Assembly: GCA_025331565.1 (NCBI GenBank)
Contig: JAFREQ010000046.1
Span: forward strand, 3,040,501-3,104,500
DNA: 64,000 nt
Direction of reading: 5' to 3'
Origin: Holacanthus passer
Taxonomy: Eukaryota; Chordata; Actinopteri; Pomacanthidae
The translations under genes were made by a program, and so were the position numbers. The notes beneath the pieces were generated by a model, which was given only the letters and a program-made list of their open reading frames with translations, did not search any database and was not told the origin of the DNA. Below are positions 43,456 to 56,420 of the stretch, one piece after another. Within the stretch, counting starts at the first letter, position 1. Each line of letters begins with the position of its first letter.

Positions 43456-45230
43456 CTGTGGAGACGTTTAAATGATTTCCACCTCCACTCCAGCAGATGG
43501 CGACGTTGACTCTCTGTGCAGTACTGGCTCTGACTCTGTGCCAGGCAGCTGCAGTATGTGGTCGTCTGCTGCTAGCAATGAGGATATTTCACAAAGACTG
43601 ACAGTAAATATTGATTATTAACAGTGTCTGCACATCTTGAAAAGTCTTAAAAAGCATTGAAGATGGGAAATGCAATAAATTCATGTTCGTAATAAATAAT
43701 TGTAGGTCTAATTTTCCCTGTTGGTTTTTCATCCTTCTTTAACCTATAAGAGAGTAAAAAGGTCTTACATTTAATTCTATGTGGTTTTAAAAAGTCTTAA
43801 ATTGAATTTGCTGAACACAACAGAAAACCTGTTTTTACATCTTTAAATATAAATAAAATCTTGGTCAGCTTTATTGGATTAAATGCAGGAGGAGGGGTTT
43901 TTTACTGGCTTCACTTTGAGAGGTTTTGGCGTCTTTTAAACCAAGTCTTGATATTTTGCATGTTATAAAACTCTTCTCTTTTGAATTTATTAGTCAGCCT
44001 CACTGGCTCGACTGCTGTCTAATATTTCTGGACCGGGATCTCGTCACCGTTCCAAAGTTTAAAGCTAAAATCAGTGTTATCTTTCTTTTGCAACTGGAGC
44101 CCTTTGGAGCCTTTTGTGCAAACCACACAAGGTTTGCAAAATCAATATCTTTCTACATTTGTCATCAAATCCATCTTGGAGGTAAACTCTTCCAAATCTG
44201 AAGTGAAACCTATTTTGTATCTCTGTTACACCTATAACAAGGTCACACTTTGGTATTTGAAGACTGGCCAACTTCTTAAAATCACAAGAGCCTTAACTGA
44301 GGGATCATTTTGATGAAACGCGGCAGAGCTGTGTCCTACTTTGTGCTGCATTTGGCTTGCAAGCAAGTATCAGGTCATTTCAGTCTTTCAACATCAGACA
44401 GGTGACCCAGTGATCAGACGCTGCTTCGTGTCCTCGGGTCGATTGTTCATCTTGAGCTTTAGCGTCCTCTCTGCTCCCTCTGTTTCTGTTTGTTTGCAGC
44501 TCAGTTTAATGGGGACATTTTGGCCTCTCGCATCCGATTCTCCTCGAGAGCGGTCAGACCACGACTGGATGTTCGGTCCAGTCTCGATCGAAGCACTAGT
44601 TCAGCCGTCATGTGTTCAGAGAAGCCCGACACTCTCAGCTGTTTATGATGTTGGAACATTTTGTTTGAATATGACAGTGAGGAATGCAAAGAGGAATGAG
44701 GAGATGCTAGATGTCGGCTGGCTCAGAGCTGGGAGTTTTCCACTTAGAAATAACTGTTGACCTGGATTTTATACCCTGTGCATAATGCTGAGATCAGATT
44801 TCGTCCTGAGATGTTTCTAAATATGGACTGAGAGGTTGTGAGTCAAATGTCCCTGATATGTCAGAGTAGCAGTTTTAGGAGAAGTGAAGTAAAAGCTTTC
44901 CAGTGATCTCAAACCTCCATGTTTAGGAAGAGATTATACAATTATCTGACAGTCGTGTTTGTCCAAATCAGGACCATATTTCCCATGACCCCGATTACTT
45001 CCTGTTGTCAGGAGGACAGATAAGAGCCGATAACGGGCCTTGTTACGTGATGATATGTATTCTGAGAGAACTGCAGTGCACATGGTCGTTACGCTGCCTG
45101 GAAAGTAAAGATGGTGTCAACTGTTGTGAAGGTGAAGGTGTTTCTGTTTGTGCCCAAAATCCAGCAGGTTTTTTTTAGAGCTAATTAAAGGAAATAGATT
45201 GTTGGGCGGCTCAAAGGTTGGTAATGTGTC
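43456..45230. other. intergenic downstream of tnc
   Basis: No gene recognised. The open stretch at 44341-44760 (139 codons) has no family resemblance and no exon-like borders. 43610-43820 carries repeated GTCTTAAAAAG-type words (AAAAGTCTTAAAAAGCATTG, GGTTTTAAAAAGTCTTAAATTG) from a decayed dispersed repeat. Confidence 0.45.
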
Positions 45231-45234
45231 TGTC

Positions 45235-45690
45235 TGTTGTTCCAGACTGAAATACCTCAATAATGCCTGGGAAGATTTTTGCAGACATTCATGGTTCCAG
45301 GAAGATAAATCCTAATGACTTTGGTTATCCCCTGACTTTTCCTGTAGCGCCACCACAAGGTTAACATTTGTGATTTTGAGTTAAAATACCTGGACAACTG
45401 TTGGATGTATGGCTGTGAAATGTGGTAAACACATTCATGTTCCCCTCAGGATGAATCATTTTGAACTTTGGTGATACTCAAACTTTCTAGCAAGCGACAG
45501 TTTAGTTAATGACCAAATACCTGCAGAACTAATGACATCACCACCAGCCTCAGCTGTACTTTGTTTACTCATTTGCAAATGCTACCATGGCAAATATTAC
45601 CTGCTATACATCAGCTTGTTAGCATTGTCATTGCGAGCATGTTAGCATATTGACATTAGCATTTAGCTCAAAGCTTACTGGTTTGTGGAC
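45235..45690 (+). repeat. dispersed fish repeat (GATGGATTGC family)
   Basis: Contains GTTCCAGACTGAAATACCTC, CAGGAAGATAAATCCTAATGACTTTGG, CGCCACCACAAGGTTAACATTTGTGATTTTGAG, CCCCTCAGGATGAATCATTTTG, CCAGCCTCAGCTGTACTTTG and AGCATATTGACATTAGCATTTAGCTC. It is followed to about 46000 by other repeat words (GTCGCCATCTTGTTTTTTTTGGAGGC, CGCCCCCTGCTGGCCATTAG). Confidence 0.75.
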
Positions 45691-46059
45691 GACCTTTTTG
45701 AAGCATCGAGTTTGGCATTATGGTTGTCGCCATCTTGTTTTTTTTGGAGGCAGAAGCGACTGTATTTGGACGAGGGGGTGGAGCTAACTCAGGACGTGGC
45801 ACCTGTTTTACATACATAATTTAATTTGAAGAAGACTTGAAACCAAAGATTGAGACCATAACCTCAACCAGAAAATGTTAACTGAGGTAATAAATCAAGT
45901 GAGAAGTCATTTTCTCATAGACTTCCATTCAATTGGAGTTCTTTTTGCAACCAGTGACGTCGCCCCCTGCTGGCCATTAGAAAGAATGACTCTGGTGATG
46001 ATGTGTCATCCCGTTGGGCCTCGTGTCGTCTCATAAAGCTGCTCGACTGGCTGCAGACT

Positions 46060-48580
46060 CTCATTGCAACATAACGTGACACTAAACACAGAGAGAAGTG
46101 AAACGTGGATTCGACACCCAGATGCTTCGAAGCACTAACAGGCAGCAGGTTTTTCCGTCGTCATAAATTCACTAAATTCAGGGAATCTTCCGTGCTGATG
46201 TTTGCATTTAGCTTAAATGTCTGTCAGTTCTTGTTTGATTTATCCACATGAGAGCATAGAGCACATTTTAGCAGCAGATCCCTGTTGGCTGCAGCTACTA
46301 TATATACACCTCCTATAGGGTAATGTATACATCCCAGGTAAAGGCTGCAGTTCCACAGGGACCTGCCTCAATACATGTGAACCAAAATTAGCCAACAGTT
46401 CTCAGAAGTGTCACCGTGTTGCTACACATTGAGACTCGGTATTTGTACAGTGTTATATCATTGTTTGCTCAAAGAGCTGCCTCACATTTACGCAGCCAAC
46501 TCTCTCCTGCTGATGCAACCAGTGAAAGACAAATGAAGAAAATTGGCTTTTTATTGGCTGTAATATATGATGTATGATTGTGTGCTGCTTTTCCAACATG
46601 CTATCACACAGAAATGGTTTCGTGTTTGTGTGTAAAACATCTTCTGCAAGAACATTGTGAGTTCTCTCCTCATGAGTTCAAATAGGAGGCGAAATAAAAA
46701 TGTGATTTCTCTATGTGCCTTTTGAGCAAAGGTTACCCTGTTGCCTAAGAAAACCTGTTTGCATTAGTCACGCCATGCGGCCTCGCTGAAACACGCTGGA
46801 CCGCCATTAATCATGTTTTTCAAGGAAACTTTTTCCCAAGAGTCTGTGCTATATTTGAATTGGCTCCGCTCTCGGTGCAGAGTCCCTGGCACTGTGCGAA
46901 CATGTATCTAAATCATCTGCCGCGACCCTGTCAGAGCGCCCCACGCTGCTCTCCGCTCCCTCCATTAGACAGATGTAATTGAAAAATAGGTAATTTCACG
47001 CTCTGTCTGATGATTCTGTGCTCGTTGAATTCATGCATGTGCCGTAAATTGAAGATGACGCTGGCATAAAGAACATGCTTTAACTTTCTGTGTTATGCTC
47101 AAGCCTAAAGATGTTGTTAATTTTCCCATTAATTTTTGATTTTCTTATTCATTTCTAAAAATATATGGAAGCAGCTGAGAATATTTTGTATAGTTTTACG
47201 TCTAGTTTATCGTGGTGTGTTTACTGTGACCTCATGCATGCACTGCCTGTGGAGACTGCTCAAACAAGTACTACAACAAGTACTACAACAGGAACAATAC
47301 ACACAGTACACGCCACCAATCACTACTGGACACTGATTAATGCTGCAAATACAATAATGTGCAGAAAATAACAGCAGCACTGCAGAAGAAAAGCCTGTGT
47401 GGTCCAATAAGACTCAGTGTGGGGCTCGTTATAGGCGAAATGGATTAAATTAATATTGTATAATTACTGTTAACTACCACAGCATTATCTTTATGTAGTT
47501 GTTGACCTAATTAAATCACATGTAGAAAATTCAGATTTGTCATCACATGCATCTACACATTCTGCTTTTTTATGACATAATAATAAAAGTCATTTATGAT
47601 CATTTTATCATTTTATGACTTTAACATTTTATGACTCAAGTCTTTAGAGACCAAACACAAACTGAGCTGCAAAGCCAAGTAAAATTGCTTGTACGATTTT
47701 CAGGACATAGTATTTACATTAATCAACCTCCCAAAACATGTTGAGCTTATAAATCTAAATCCTTTTTAGAAAAAGAAAGAAAAATAATGATTTTCACCAT
47801 TTCTGTTGATTAATGATTAAAATCTGCACCTCATTAATCCAAAGTGGTCAACAGTAAAAATGAAGCAGTGCTTTGGTCGGATGTTAATTGTCTCATGAAA
47901 CAACGCACAGCTCTTTGTGTGCATGACACACTAGAGTCACACACATGACATGAAGGATTGTGGGAAATGATCCCATTAGAATCATTAATCACTGTGATCA
48001 TCTCCCGACATCTGCGAGCTCCGACCGCCCGACGTGTCGTCGAAATGAAAGCGTGTAAAATGAGAGTGAGGCTCTAATGTGCTGCGAGTGTCGCCGACCT
48101 CCCGTGTGTTGTACCAACAAGCGTCGAGGTTTATAACCTATCGAGATGGCGAGTGATCTCCTCTAATGGATCCCTGTTTCGTAGATTAACAACAGAGCTC
48201 GTTTAGTTAATCACAGAGGATTGGATCAAATTTATAGATTTGATGCTATTGTCCATTTCGGAAAAGCAGAGCAATTAGATGAAAGCCCCGAGGCCAGATG
48301 TCTGACCTCTGATTAAAAGCCAAGAAAGCAGAGCTGACAGATACATTAAACTGAATTATTCGGCCGGAGGTTCGAAGCCAGTTGTGATCTCTTTTGTTCC
48401 GTGCTCCTCTTCCTTTTAGCCCAAATGAAGCCGTCTTGTAATCCGGCGCTCGCTCGTTCCTCCTTGGCTTTACATCGAGAGCATTAAGGCAAAATACATT
48501 TCATCAGATGGCTGCAGATGTACGTCGAGTTGGACCCGAGCCTAAGAGGATTGTGGCTGTTTAGAGCATGTCCAACCTCA
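46060..48580. other. intergenic, with candidate regulatory blocks
   Basis: No gene. Two unique, GC/CpG-richer blocks at about 46730-47075 and 47930-48420 stand out from the AT-rich flanks; they carry several TAAT-core words and no open frame. A small direct repeat (CAAGTACTACAA twice) lies at about 47266-47290. Confidence 0.4.
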
Positions 48581-48584
48581 CATA

Positions 48585-48900
48585 TGAGCGGCTCAAGCTT
48601 CAGTCCTACATGCTGCAGAGATCACAGCCCCAATTTCTCGGCCTCATCAAGTTGCCATCTGGACTCTGGAGTTTTGGGTTCAAAGCTCCTTACAGCAAAT
48701 TCTAACAAATTCCATCAGCGTATACGTTTGTGGATGTATAGTTCAAGTCCTGCGTGGGCATAGAATTGCATTAGTAGATGTAATCCTGATTTAAAAGCTT
48801 GTTTGCCAACTTAAAGATATTGGTTGTACTTTGCTATATTGCATTTTGAGATAGATGTAGGAGGTTTGTCTAGATGGAGAAAATAAACTTTTACATTTTG
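48585..48900 (+). repeat. dispersed fish repeat fragment
   Basis: Contains CTGCAGAGATCACAGCCCCAATTTCTCGGCCTCATCAAGTTGCCATCTGGA, CAGCGTATACGTTTG and ATGTAATCCTGATTTAAAAGC, the order of an abundant teleost repeat. Its start is shared with 41490-41550 in tnc intron 27. Confidence 0.65.
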
Positions 48901-48939
48901 CATCATGTGTTCATCAATACAACTGAAACAGTTAAATGT

Positions 48940-49900
48940 TAAAAAAACATTTTCTTGCCCGGTGTTAGATGAGAAGATCAATATCACTGTCATGTCTTCA
49001 TGGTAAATATGAAATTACGCCCTGTTAGATTAGCTTAGTATGAAGACAGGAAACAGCCTGGCCTCGTTCCAAAGGTTAAAATCCACCTACCAGCACCTTT
49101 AAAGTTCACTTTAAAGCTGCTCTCTTCAAACTAACACCCACAAACATCTGGCTTTTGTCTTCAGTGGAACAATCTGCACTCATTCAAATGACTTTGCATG
49201 TTGAAGATTACTTGTTTTTTTACAGTCTGGGAACAACATGTAACGCAACATCGTTCAATCGGCATCGAGTTTGAACGAGAGACCGAAATGAAAGATATTA
49301 AAAAATAGCTGCTGTAACATTGTCACAGGCCTCAGTGTTGCTTTCTACTGATCAGTGTTTTCCAGTGTTTGTGACGTTGAACGTGACACAACAGAAGAAA
49401 AAAAACACGAAGACAAACTTGTTGTCTGGCGATGAGAAAGGAGTCAATCACATATTTTTACCTGCATTTAAAAAACAGATTGAAAATATATGCACTAATT
49501 TTGTTGTAGAATGATGTAATTAACATGTGATATTTTGTTTAAACAAAGTGTAAAAATGGTAATTTGTGGTTTTAGTCGTCGGTGCAGCCAAGAAATTGTC
49601 TAACAGGAAACTCCATCATACAACCACAACTTGTCATTATTACTTCAGTTTTTGTAAAGATTCAACAAACAATATATAATGTTCTAAATTAATGAGCTTT
49701 ACATTTGCAGGTGGTGGATCTTTTTTTTTACCTTCGGACAGATCCAGGCTAACTGTTTCCACCTGTTTCCAGTCTTTATGCTAAGCTAACCAGCTGCTGG
49801 CTGTAGCTTCATATTTAACATACAGACATTAGAGTGATATTGATCTTCTCATCTGCAAGAAAGTGAATAAATGTGTTTCCCAAAATGTTAAATTGTTCCT
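48940..49900. repeat. inverted-repeat element with large centre
   Basis: The left arm (48943-49110: GTTAGATGAGAAGATCAATATCACTG..., TAAATATGAA, AGACAGGAAACAG, AAATCCACCTACCAGCACC) is mirrored by the right arm (49690-49900: CCAGGCTAACTGTTTCCACCTG..., GCTGTAGCTTCATA, GATATTGATCTTCTCATCTGC). It is the same family as 22898-23285, but the centre is about 580 nt, so it is a longer member or contains an insertion. Confidence 0.65.
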
Positions 49901-49904
49901 TTAA

Positions 49905-52440
49905 ATTCCACTCACACATTTGAACAGGACGATCCTTCTCTCTCCATCATTCTCTGTTTGTGTGTTTGTTGATTCCAGCTCTTGTAGGTTTGTGTATATT
50001 TGTTTCATTTGTGTGTTTCACATCATCTTTAAATCCGATCTTTAAATCCGTGTTGTACCTGCTCATTTCCCGTGTTTCCCTGCGATGTGATGATGGTTTT
50101 AGCTTCGCGGCCCTGTGACATAACACGGCGGCTCAGAACAGGAGCTCACGAGCTCGCTGACGGGGATTACGGCTCATTCTTCAGAGCGCCGGGTTTATTT
50201 TAGGGTCTGACTGGATAAAACGGGATTAGCATCACAATGAATCCCCGGGCGTTCGAACCCAGAGGTCAGCTCCTCCGCGACCTTTGACATTTGAAATGTT
50301 TATAAATCCCCATCTGTGTTGTGATAGCTAAACATAGATTTGATCAGCTGTCATTCCGGCGAGGTGTCCGTTTTTGATAAGTGCCGGGCTTTTTTTTAGA
50401 GGGTCTGTTCGCTGGTGACGGGTTTTATCCACCTCTGCGTTTTCACTGCATTCTTACTGTAGCTCCTGGTCCAGTTCTGGTCAGTGATTTCTGAAGGTAC
50501 AGGTTCATTTGTGTTTAGTTTGTAACCTCTGATCTGTTTCTAATAAAGCTGCTGGACAAAATGTTCACCGAACGTTTTTGATTTAAAACTATGATTTCAT
50601 TTTGGACCATTATTATTAATATAAATAACAAAAAGCTTAAAGGCCAAACTTGCTATATTTAAATAATTATTTTCTTATTTGCGCATATCATAGTCTTCAT
50701 CAGAACATTTAATTTGCTCACGAATAAAAACAGTAATGATAAATCGAACATCTTTGTTTCTGAAGCAGCAGAGATTCTCCTGCTGTTTGTGACCCGACAT
50801 TTATTTTTGTTATAAAACGAATAAATCGAACCATAATGGATTCACAGTTTATGTCCTCGTCCAGCAGCACTTTGACTTCCATCCACACACGTTCACTAAT
50901 CCACGCTGACGTCACTGCTGCCGGGTGGATCCCGCCTCGTTAATTATTGAGAGACCCATATTACACATTAGCAATTAGATAATCGCCTCCAGCATTATCT
51001 TTGAACATAGTCCACAGACAACATTATAGATTTACTTCCCACTTAGTCTGGAAGCTTTGGGGGTTTAGAGCCTCTGAAATCTTAGTTTCAAATCTTAATA
51101 CTTGTCAGTGGCATTAAATATTAATGATTGAATAAATAACAATCAAATTAAAAAAGGTAAAGATACGATATGAAAATTTAAAGTAACAATCTTGCAGATT
51201 TCCATTGAAATAAAGGTTAAGTCTCTGTCTCTAACACTGATGAAAGTATTGTAATAATATATTTGCAGTGTTACCAACTGGGCGTCTGTGACGACATTCA
51301 TTTATTTAACTGGTGAAACACAAGTTAACTTTTATTCTGATGCGTCACAGGAAATACAATGTGTTTGTGTCGTTTGTCATTTATAAAAAATGACTCTACA
51401 AAAAAAGATTTTTCTACATTTTCTGCATTTTTTTTTTTGCCAGTGGATCATTTTGAAATATTGCAGGGAAGGAGGATCATGTCAGTCACAGGAAGAAGAT
51501 ATTTGAGAAAATAAGTTTTCAGGGCCTTTAAACAAACATGCATTGATCTTGTCACTCCTATAGGTTTAGTTTTTGGAAACACAGTTCCCATAATTCAAGG
51601 GCCATGAGGATGTAAACAGGAAGTATAATGTTGTATATTTAGTCTGTTTACATTTCTGACAAATTAAAAGTTTGCTGAATAAGATTTTAGCAGCTTCTGT
51701 TCACAGTTTATCCACAGATGTTCAGACGACATTGCTGGGTCACTTTGATACTGAAGAAACCTTAAAAACCTGATGATTCTCAGACAAGTTCTGAAGTTTT
51801 AAGAAGCATCTTTTCTTTTTCCTCTGTTTTTTTCTGAATAAATGATTCTCAGAAAGTTTAAGTCACTGAATTTAATCATGTCACATTTTTCATGTCTCTG
51901 TGATCAAATTTGACCAAGTCAGGACTTGAATGATCTTGATGAAATACAAGTACAAGTTTTGACATAAGTGACTTTAATCGCCTCCATGAGCTTTAGTAAC
52001 TTCCTGAGCCCAGTTATTCCAGTTATTTGGACTTATGATAAAACTTTCTTTAAGAACTGTTGCTCTGTCTCAGACGAAGCCTTTGAACTTTCGACCCGTC
52101 TCAAGTTCAAGGACCTGCAGTCACCTCTTTCACCGGTTGAAATGACGGCAATCGAGACAGACTATACGCCTTTATATCTGCCAGACACCACATATTGCTC
52201 CAGCAAGAGTCGCTTCGTCAGGATAACGGCCTCAATTATTGATTAACAGTCCGAGTATTTACTGTGTGCACACTTCTGCAGGGCGGCCACAGGGCGCGAT
52301 GAGCTCAGCGGCATGTGACCAGCTACCAAAGTCGTCCTGTTTCACTCGAAGCGTCCTGTGAGGCCGAGCTTGTTCAAAGGGTGACAAATCTCAGTTCTTA
52401 TGAAGCTGCAGGTTTCCACATCAAGACGACTGATGGAGAC
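49905..52440. other. intergenic, with candidate regulatory blocks
   Basis: No gene recognised. 50080-50450 and 50880-51050 are unique, CpG-richer than the flanks, and hold TAAT/ATTA words (e.g. CGTTAATTATTGAGAG, TTAGCAATTAGATAATCG). The open stretch at 51968-52246 has no recognisable domain. Confidence 0.4.
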
Positions 52441-52459
52441 GGATTTTTGAAGTGGTTCT

Positions 52460-53150
52460 ATCTCATTTATTATATTTCAAACGTAAACATAGAAAACAGA
52501 TATAAACAAAACAAGAATAATAATAAATGAAATAAACAATGAACCTGTTCAACAACTCAATGAACAAATTCTCATAATCAGCACAAATTACATATTAGAA
52601 AAAGATCAATAAGCTCATATACAATTCATAAAGAACCGTCCTAATCATCTGCACAACCCAAATATCCAGCTGGTGTCAAGAAAATGAATCTTCCTCATCC
52701 ATGTAGCTCTTAAAAATATATTTTTTGTATTTCTTTTAGAACTGATTTATATTTGTGCTTTGTTTTATCTCCACATCCAGATGATTCCACAAACTCGCCC
52801 CTCAGATTCAAATACACAGACTCTTCATAGAGAGTTTCCTTATATTCAGCTTTCTCCTTCTGTCCAGGAACAATTTTTGTTTTACCAGATCCATGAACTT
52901 CAAAGTGTCTGACTAAGAGCTGTGTGTTGTATGTTCACTATATCCTACATGATTTACTTTGCTTATATCTCTTTTTTGTCTTGTGCATAATGGTCGTGGA
53001 GCTTTTGTATGTTGAGTTTGAACCCACTTGACAGAAAAAAGCATGATGACTTGTTCTTACTGCAAATGTGGCCTCATGCTGAAATACTTCTTCTTTTATA
53101 AAGTTGCACCACAGTGATTCAATGAGATCATGTGTAGGTTGAATTAAGCG
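52460..53150 (-). mobile_element. LINE 3' end (ORF2 C-terminal remnant), minus strand
   Basis: On the minus strand at about 52710-52800 the frames decode to WNHLDVEIKQSTNINQFKKK and YKKYIF-like words, typical of the C-terminal end of ORF2 in several fish LINE clades. A MHKTKKRYKQ-like stretch lies upstream, then an AT-rich 3' end. Frameshifted and truncated. The clade is not assigned. Confidence 0.6.
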
Positions 53151-53539
53151 TGAAACTCGTCACGATGAGCTTGTTAATATTTTGTAGGCCGGTGATTGAT
53201 GGACTTTGCTCCCATATTACTTCCCTGAGATCTCTTTCTGAGAGGTGCTCATCAATGCTGCAGATATATCTGTGAAACATTAACAGAGTGCTGTGCAATG
53301 CCAGAGCCTCTGCTCCCTCTATCAGCGTTTTCTGAGATAAGCCGTCTGAACCCGCTGACTTATCTCTGAACCTCATCCTTTATGGCTCTGCAACCGGTGT
53401 GGCCACATTACATCCATACATCTGACCTAAAAGAGGAAGAACTCTTCTTAAAGCACCAGAGACAAAAATGTAAAGTCAAAAGTATGGAAATAAAAACAAT
53501 TATCACATTTAAATAATACTTTTTTTTTAATGTCAGCTC

Positions 53540-53895
53540 CATTCACTGTGCAATACTTCATTCTATCCAATGTGCTATATTTAAATTTAGTATTTCATAT
53601 TTCACCTCATTGTAGTCAGTGTGCAATATTTTGTGTTTAGTATTTCAGATTTCACTCATTCTATTCAAGGTGCAATATTTTGTATTTTAGTATTTAATAT
53701 TTCACATCTCATATTTAATCCAACAATGCAAGCCTCGTGTGAATTTCTATTGTAAACTTGTTAATATCGTCTTTTCAGCCTGTTTAAACTGCTTTTTATA
53801 CTATTTAACTGCTTCTATCCCCTTTGCTGCTGTAACTTGTGAATTTCCCCACTGTGGGACGAATAAAGGTTTATCTTATCTTATGTTATCTTACC
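53540..53895 (+). mobile_element. LINE 3' UTR with TTATC tail
   Basis: It ends CTGTAACTTGTGAATTTCCCCACTGTGGGACGAATAAAGG followed by TTATCTTATCTTATGTTATCTTA, the 3' end of a common fish non-LTR retrotransposon with a TTATC-repeat tail. Upstream, three decayed 50-70-nt repeats of GTGCAATATTTTGTxTTTTAGTATTT are visible. Confidence 0.7.
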
Positions 53896-53899
53896 ATGA

Positions 53900-55400
53900 A
53901 GTGAATTTTCATTATCGTGGTTTGTTGATGCTTCATATGAGCTGAAGTACTGTTTCATTTTCATGTATTATTTGCTTTGTAATATCTTGTCTTGCTGTAT
54001 TTGTCCTCATGTAAACTCTGAGCCTTTGCAAATCCCCGTCATTAAATATTCTCTGCAGATTACGACCGTTAATCACAGTTGTAGGAGCTCCATTAACATC
54101 ACCACCTGTGATCTACGACAGAGGCCTGTAACAACAGCACAAAGGCCACTTACACTACGTCATGATCAGGCTTCACCGTTTCAAATATTCATGAAGGTGG
54201 TCGTGCTGCATTTTTATTTATTGATCCGCACCACAAGTCACTTTCCACCACAAACACAAGCAGATGAGGTTCACTGTGACGTTGAGCACCTCTTTTTAAA
54301 CCTTACACAACGCTTCATTTAACCAGTGGAAAGAAATGCAAAGAAGAACAACAGACACCAGACAACATTTTATTTTTACTGTTTGACTGTACTGTTGGGT
54401 AGTTTCATCCGTACGTCACCTAATCCATAAAGTAACAAGTTGCTACAGCTGTAAAATAAATGTATTGGTGTAAAAAGTGCAATATTTTCTTCTGAACTCG
54501 GTGGAGTAGAAATGGAAACACTTGCCTAAAGTCTTACATTTAATGTCGTCCTTTACAAACTAAGTGTGAAACATGAAATGCTCAGTCCTCAGATTACTGA
54601 CATTTCATATTAAGTATGATAAGAAACTTCAGTTTCAGTGCATATTTCTAAATGTTGAGATCAGAAATTGTGGTTTCATGATTTCATTACGATATAAATT
54701 TGGTTGACTATTTTAGTTAATGACTCTTATAAGTGTTTGAGGTTTGGTTTGTTGACTGAAAACAAACTTTGTGATCGATGCAGAACAGAGAAAGTGAACT
54801 GATGTAATGAAGTCCAGTCAAGCATCATGTGTCCTTGAATGAAAGGAAAGGATTTACTGCAGGGAAAAGCCAGACTTCATTATCAAGTGGCACATTTGTT
54901 TTTCCTTATTACCATCTGTAAACCACTGAGGAAATGATTCTGTTTCAGTGGAAGTTAGTTACTCATTAGCATTGCAATGACCAATGACCATTTTATTTTG
55001 ATGCGTTACCTTTGATACAGATAGTTTAATATTTTTTTGGCTTTTTATTCTTAATCTGAACAAGATTTTGAGTGAAAAGTTTGCAAATTGAAAATGTGAA
55101 AAATGGTCATAAATTATTGGAACATACTGCAAAATCTGATTGTAAAATACTGTAAAAATATAATTATTGATAATTGAATCTATGTACTGTACATCAACAT
55201 ACTTTTGATGATCTTATAAAAGTATCTCCAGCTGTCAAATAAAAGCACAGGTTAACGTTGCTCCGCTGCAGATGAACACAGGAGGAGACAGAAATAAACA
55301 ACAGTGGATTGAATGTGGTGAAACATTGTGTTCTGGTTTTGTTGCATATCTGGTGTCACAGTTACATCCAGTGATGTTGTAGCTGTCAATCATCATTTTC
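53900..55400. other. intergenic, no gene recognised
   Basis: AT-rich. 54000-54320 is an unsupported 119-codon open stretch without splice borders. It has unique sequence with TTTGCAAAT and AATATTCATGAAGG words and could be regulatory. Confidence 0.4.
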
Positions 55401-55479
55401 AATGACGAGGAAAAAGATTCCGACTGTCAGTCAGAAAACTGGTTTGTACACAAATGAAAGTGTGGAACTGACTGATGCA

Positions 55480-55925
55480 TTTATCTTCTGCAACATGTTG
55501 GTGAACATGATGTTGAATCCAAGCAGAGTTGTGATGTCATTGAAATCACATGACTTTAAGGATGTGATGTTACAAATGGAGGTGGGACAATCGTCAAACA
55601 GGAAGCACACCTGTGAGGTCGACTCAAAGGTTGGTGACATTTCATTTTTACGTAGTTGTATGTGACGCAACTTGTATGAAAATATGGGAAAAGAGGCTGT
55701 TTTTGGAAGCTCGAAATGGATTCATAGCTTTATAATTATTGACAAATTAACAAGCATAAAAACCAACAGTGTATACACTGATGTTCAGGCTGGAGGCGAG
55801 TCAAAGGGCAATAGTCTCTTATAGTCTCACTTTCATAATATGCAAATCTACAACCACTGAACATGTCTGGATTTATGTTTCAGCTAAACCTTAGTTTGAA
55901 GAAAAAAGTGATGTTACACGGGGCA
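55480..55925. repeat. duplicated segment A (ancestral array unit)
   Basis: GATGTTGAATCCAAGCAGAG..., GGTGGGACAATCGTCAAACAGGAAG, TTTTTACGTAGTTGTATGTGACGCAACTTGTATGAAAA and ACAACAGTGTATACACTGATGTTCAGG-type words (here CCAACAGTG) recur at 57850-58310. The last 240 nt of this segment are a single diverged copy of the start of the 650-bp tandem unit. Confidence 0.8.
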
Positions 55926-56420
55926 ACCTGAAGCCAACGAGGAAGTGCAAAAAGCTGCAGTTCCTCGAATCAACACTAGGGGTAGGCTCCAAAAAGGAGT
56001 CAATTACCTTTGACCCCCATGTTAAAATGTCCGACTTTACGGCAGAAGAAAACATGTTTACAGCCTGGTACAAAAAATCTTTAGCTGATTTTCTACTTCA
56101 TGACATCATCTGTACGAGAGGTGAATTTGTTTAACACACTCGTTTAAAAACTGAAATTGTGCATAATGAAGAGTGACGTCACTTTGATTGACAGCTGTCT
56201 GCCGGCTCCAAACACGGAGCTCATTCAGTCACTGAACTTCAGCTGTTTGTTCTGGCTTTACCTTTCGGATATTTGTTCCTGTAAATACTGGATAAATAAC
56301 TCGGCTTGTTCAGCGGTTAATTGTACTAACAGACTGTCCAGAAGTCGGCGCTCCCGTTTTTTCCTTTACCAGTAAGTATCCAGCTAATGAATTAGCATCG
56401 GGCTCCAGCTAGCTGCCGCC
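55925..56420 (+). repeat. dispersed fish repeat
   Basis: Contains GAAGTGCAAAAAGCTGCAGTTCCTCGA, CATGTTAAAATGTCCGACTTTACGGCAGAA, AACATGTTTACAGCCTGGTACAAAAAA and GTGACGTCACTTTGATTGACAGCTGTC, an order I recognise from abundant percomorph repeats. Its CpG-rich right part can mimic a promoter. The 3' limit is uncertain; related sequence may continue to about 56620. Confidence 0.6.

Noticed and set aside
44341..44760. 139-codon open frame after tnc
   Set aside because: No domain, no splice-site frame and no polyadenylation context; it looks like chance in a GC-richer patch.
53128..53376. 82-codon minus-strand open frame
   Set aside because: Considered as an exon, but it lies just upstream of a LINE ORF2 remnant on the same strand and matches no domain I know. 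Left unassigned rather than called a gene.
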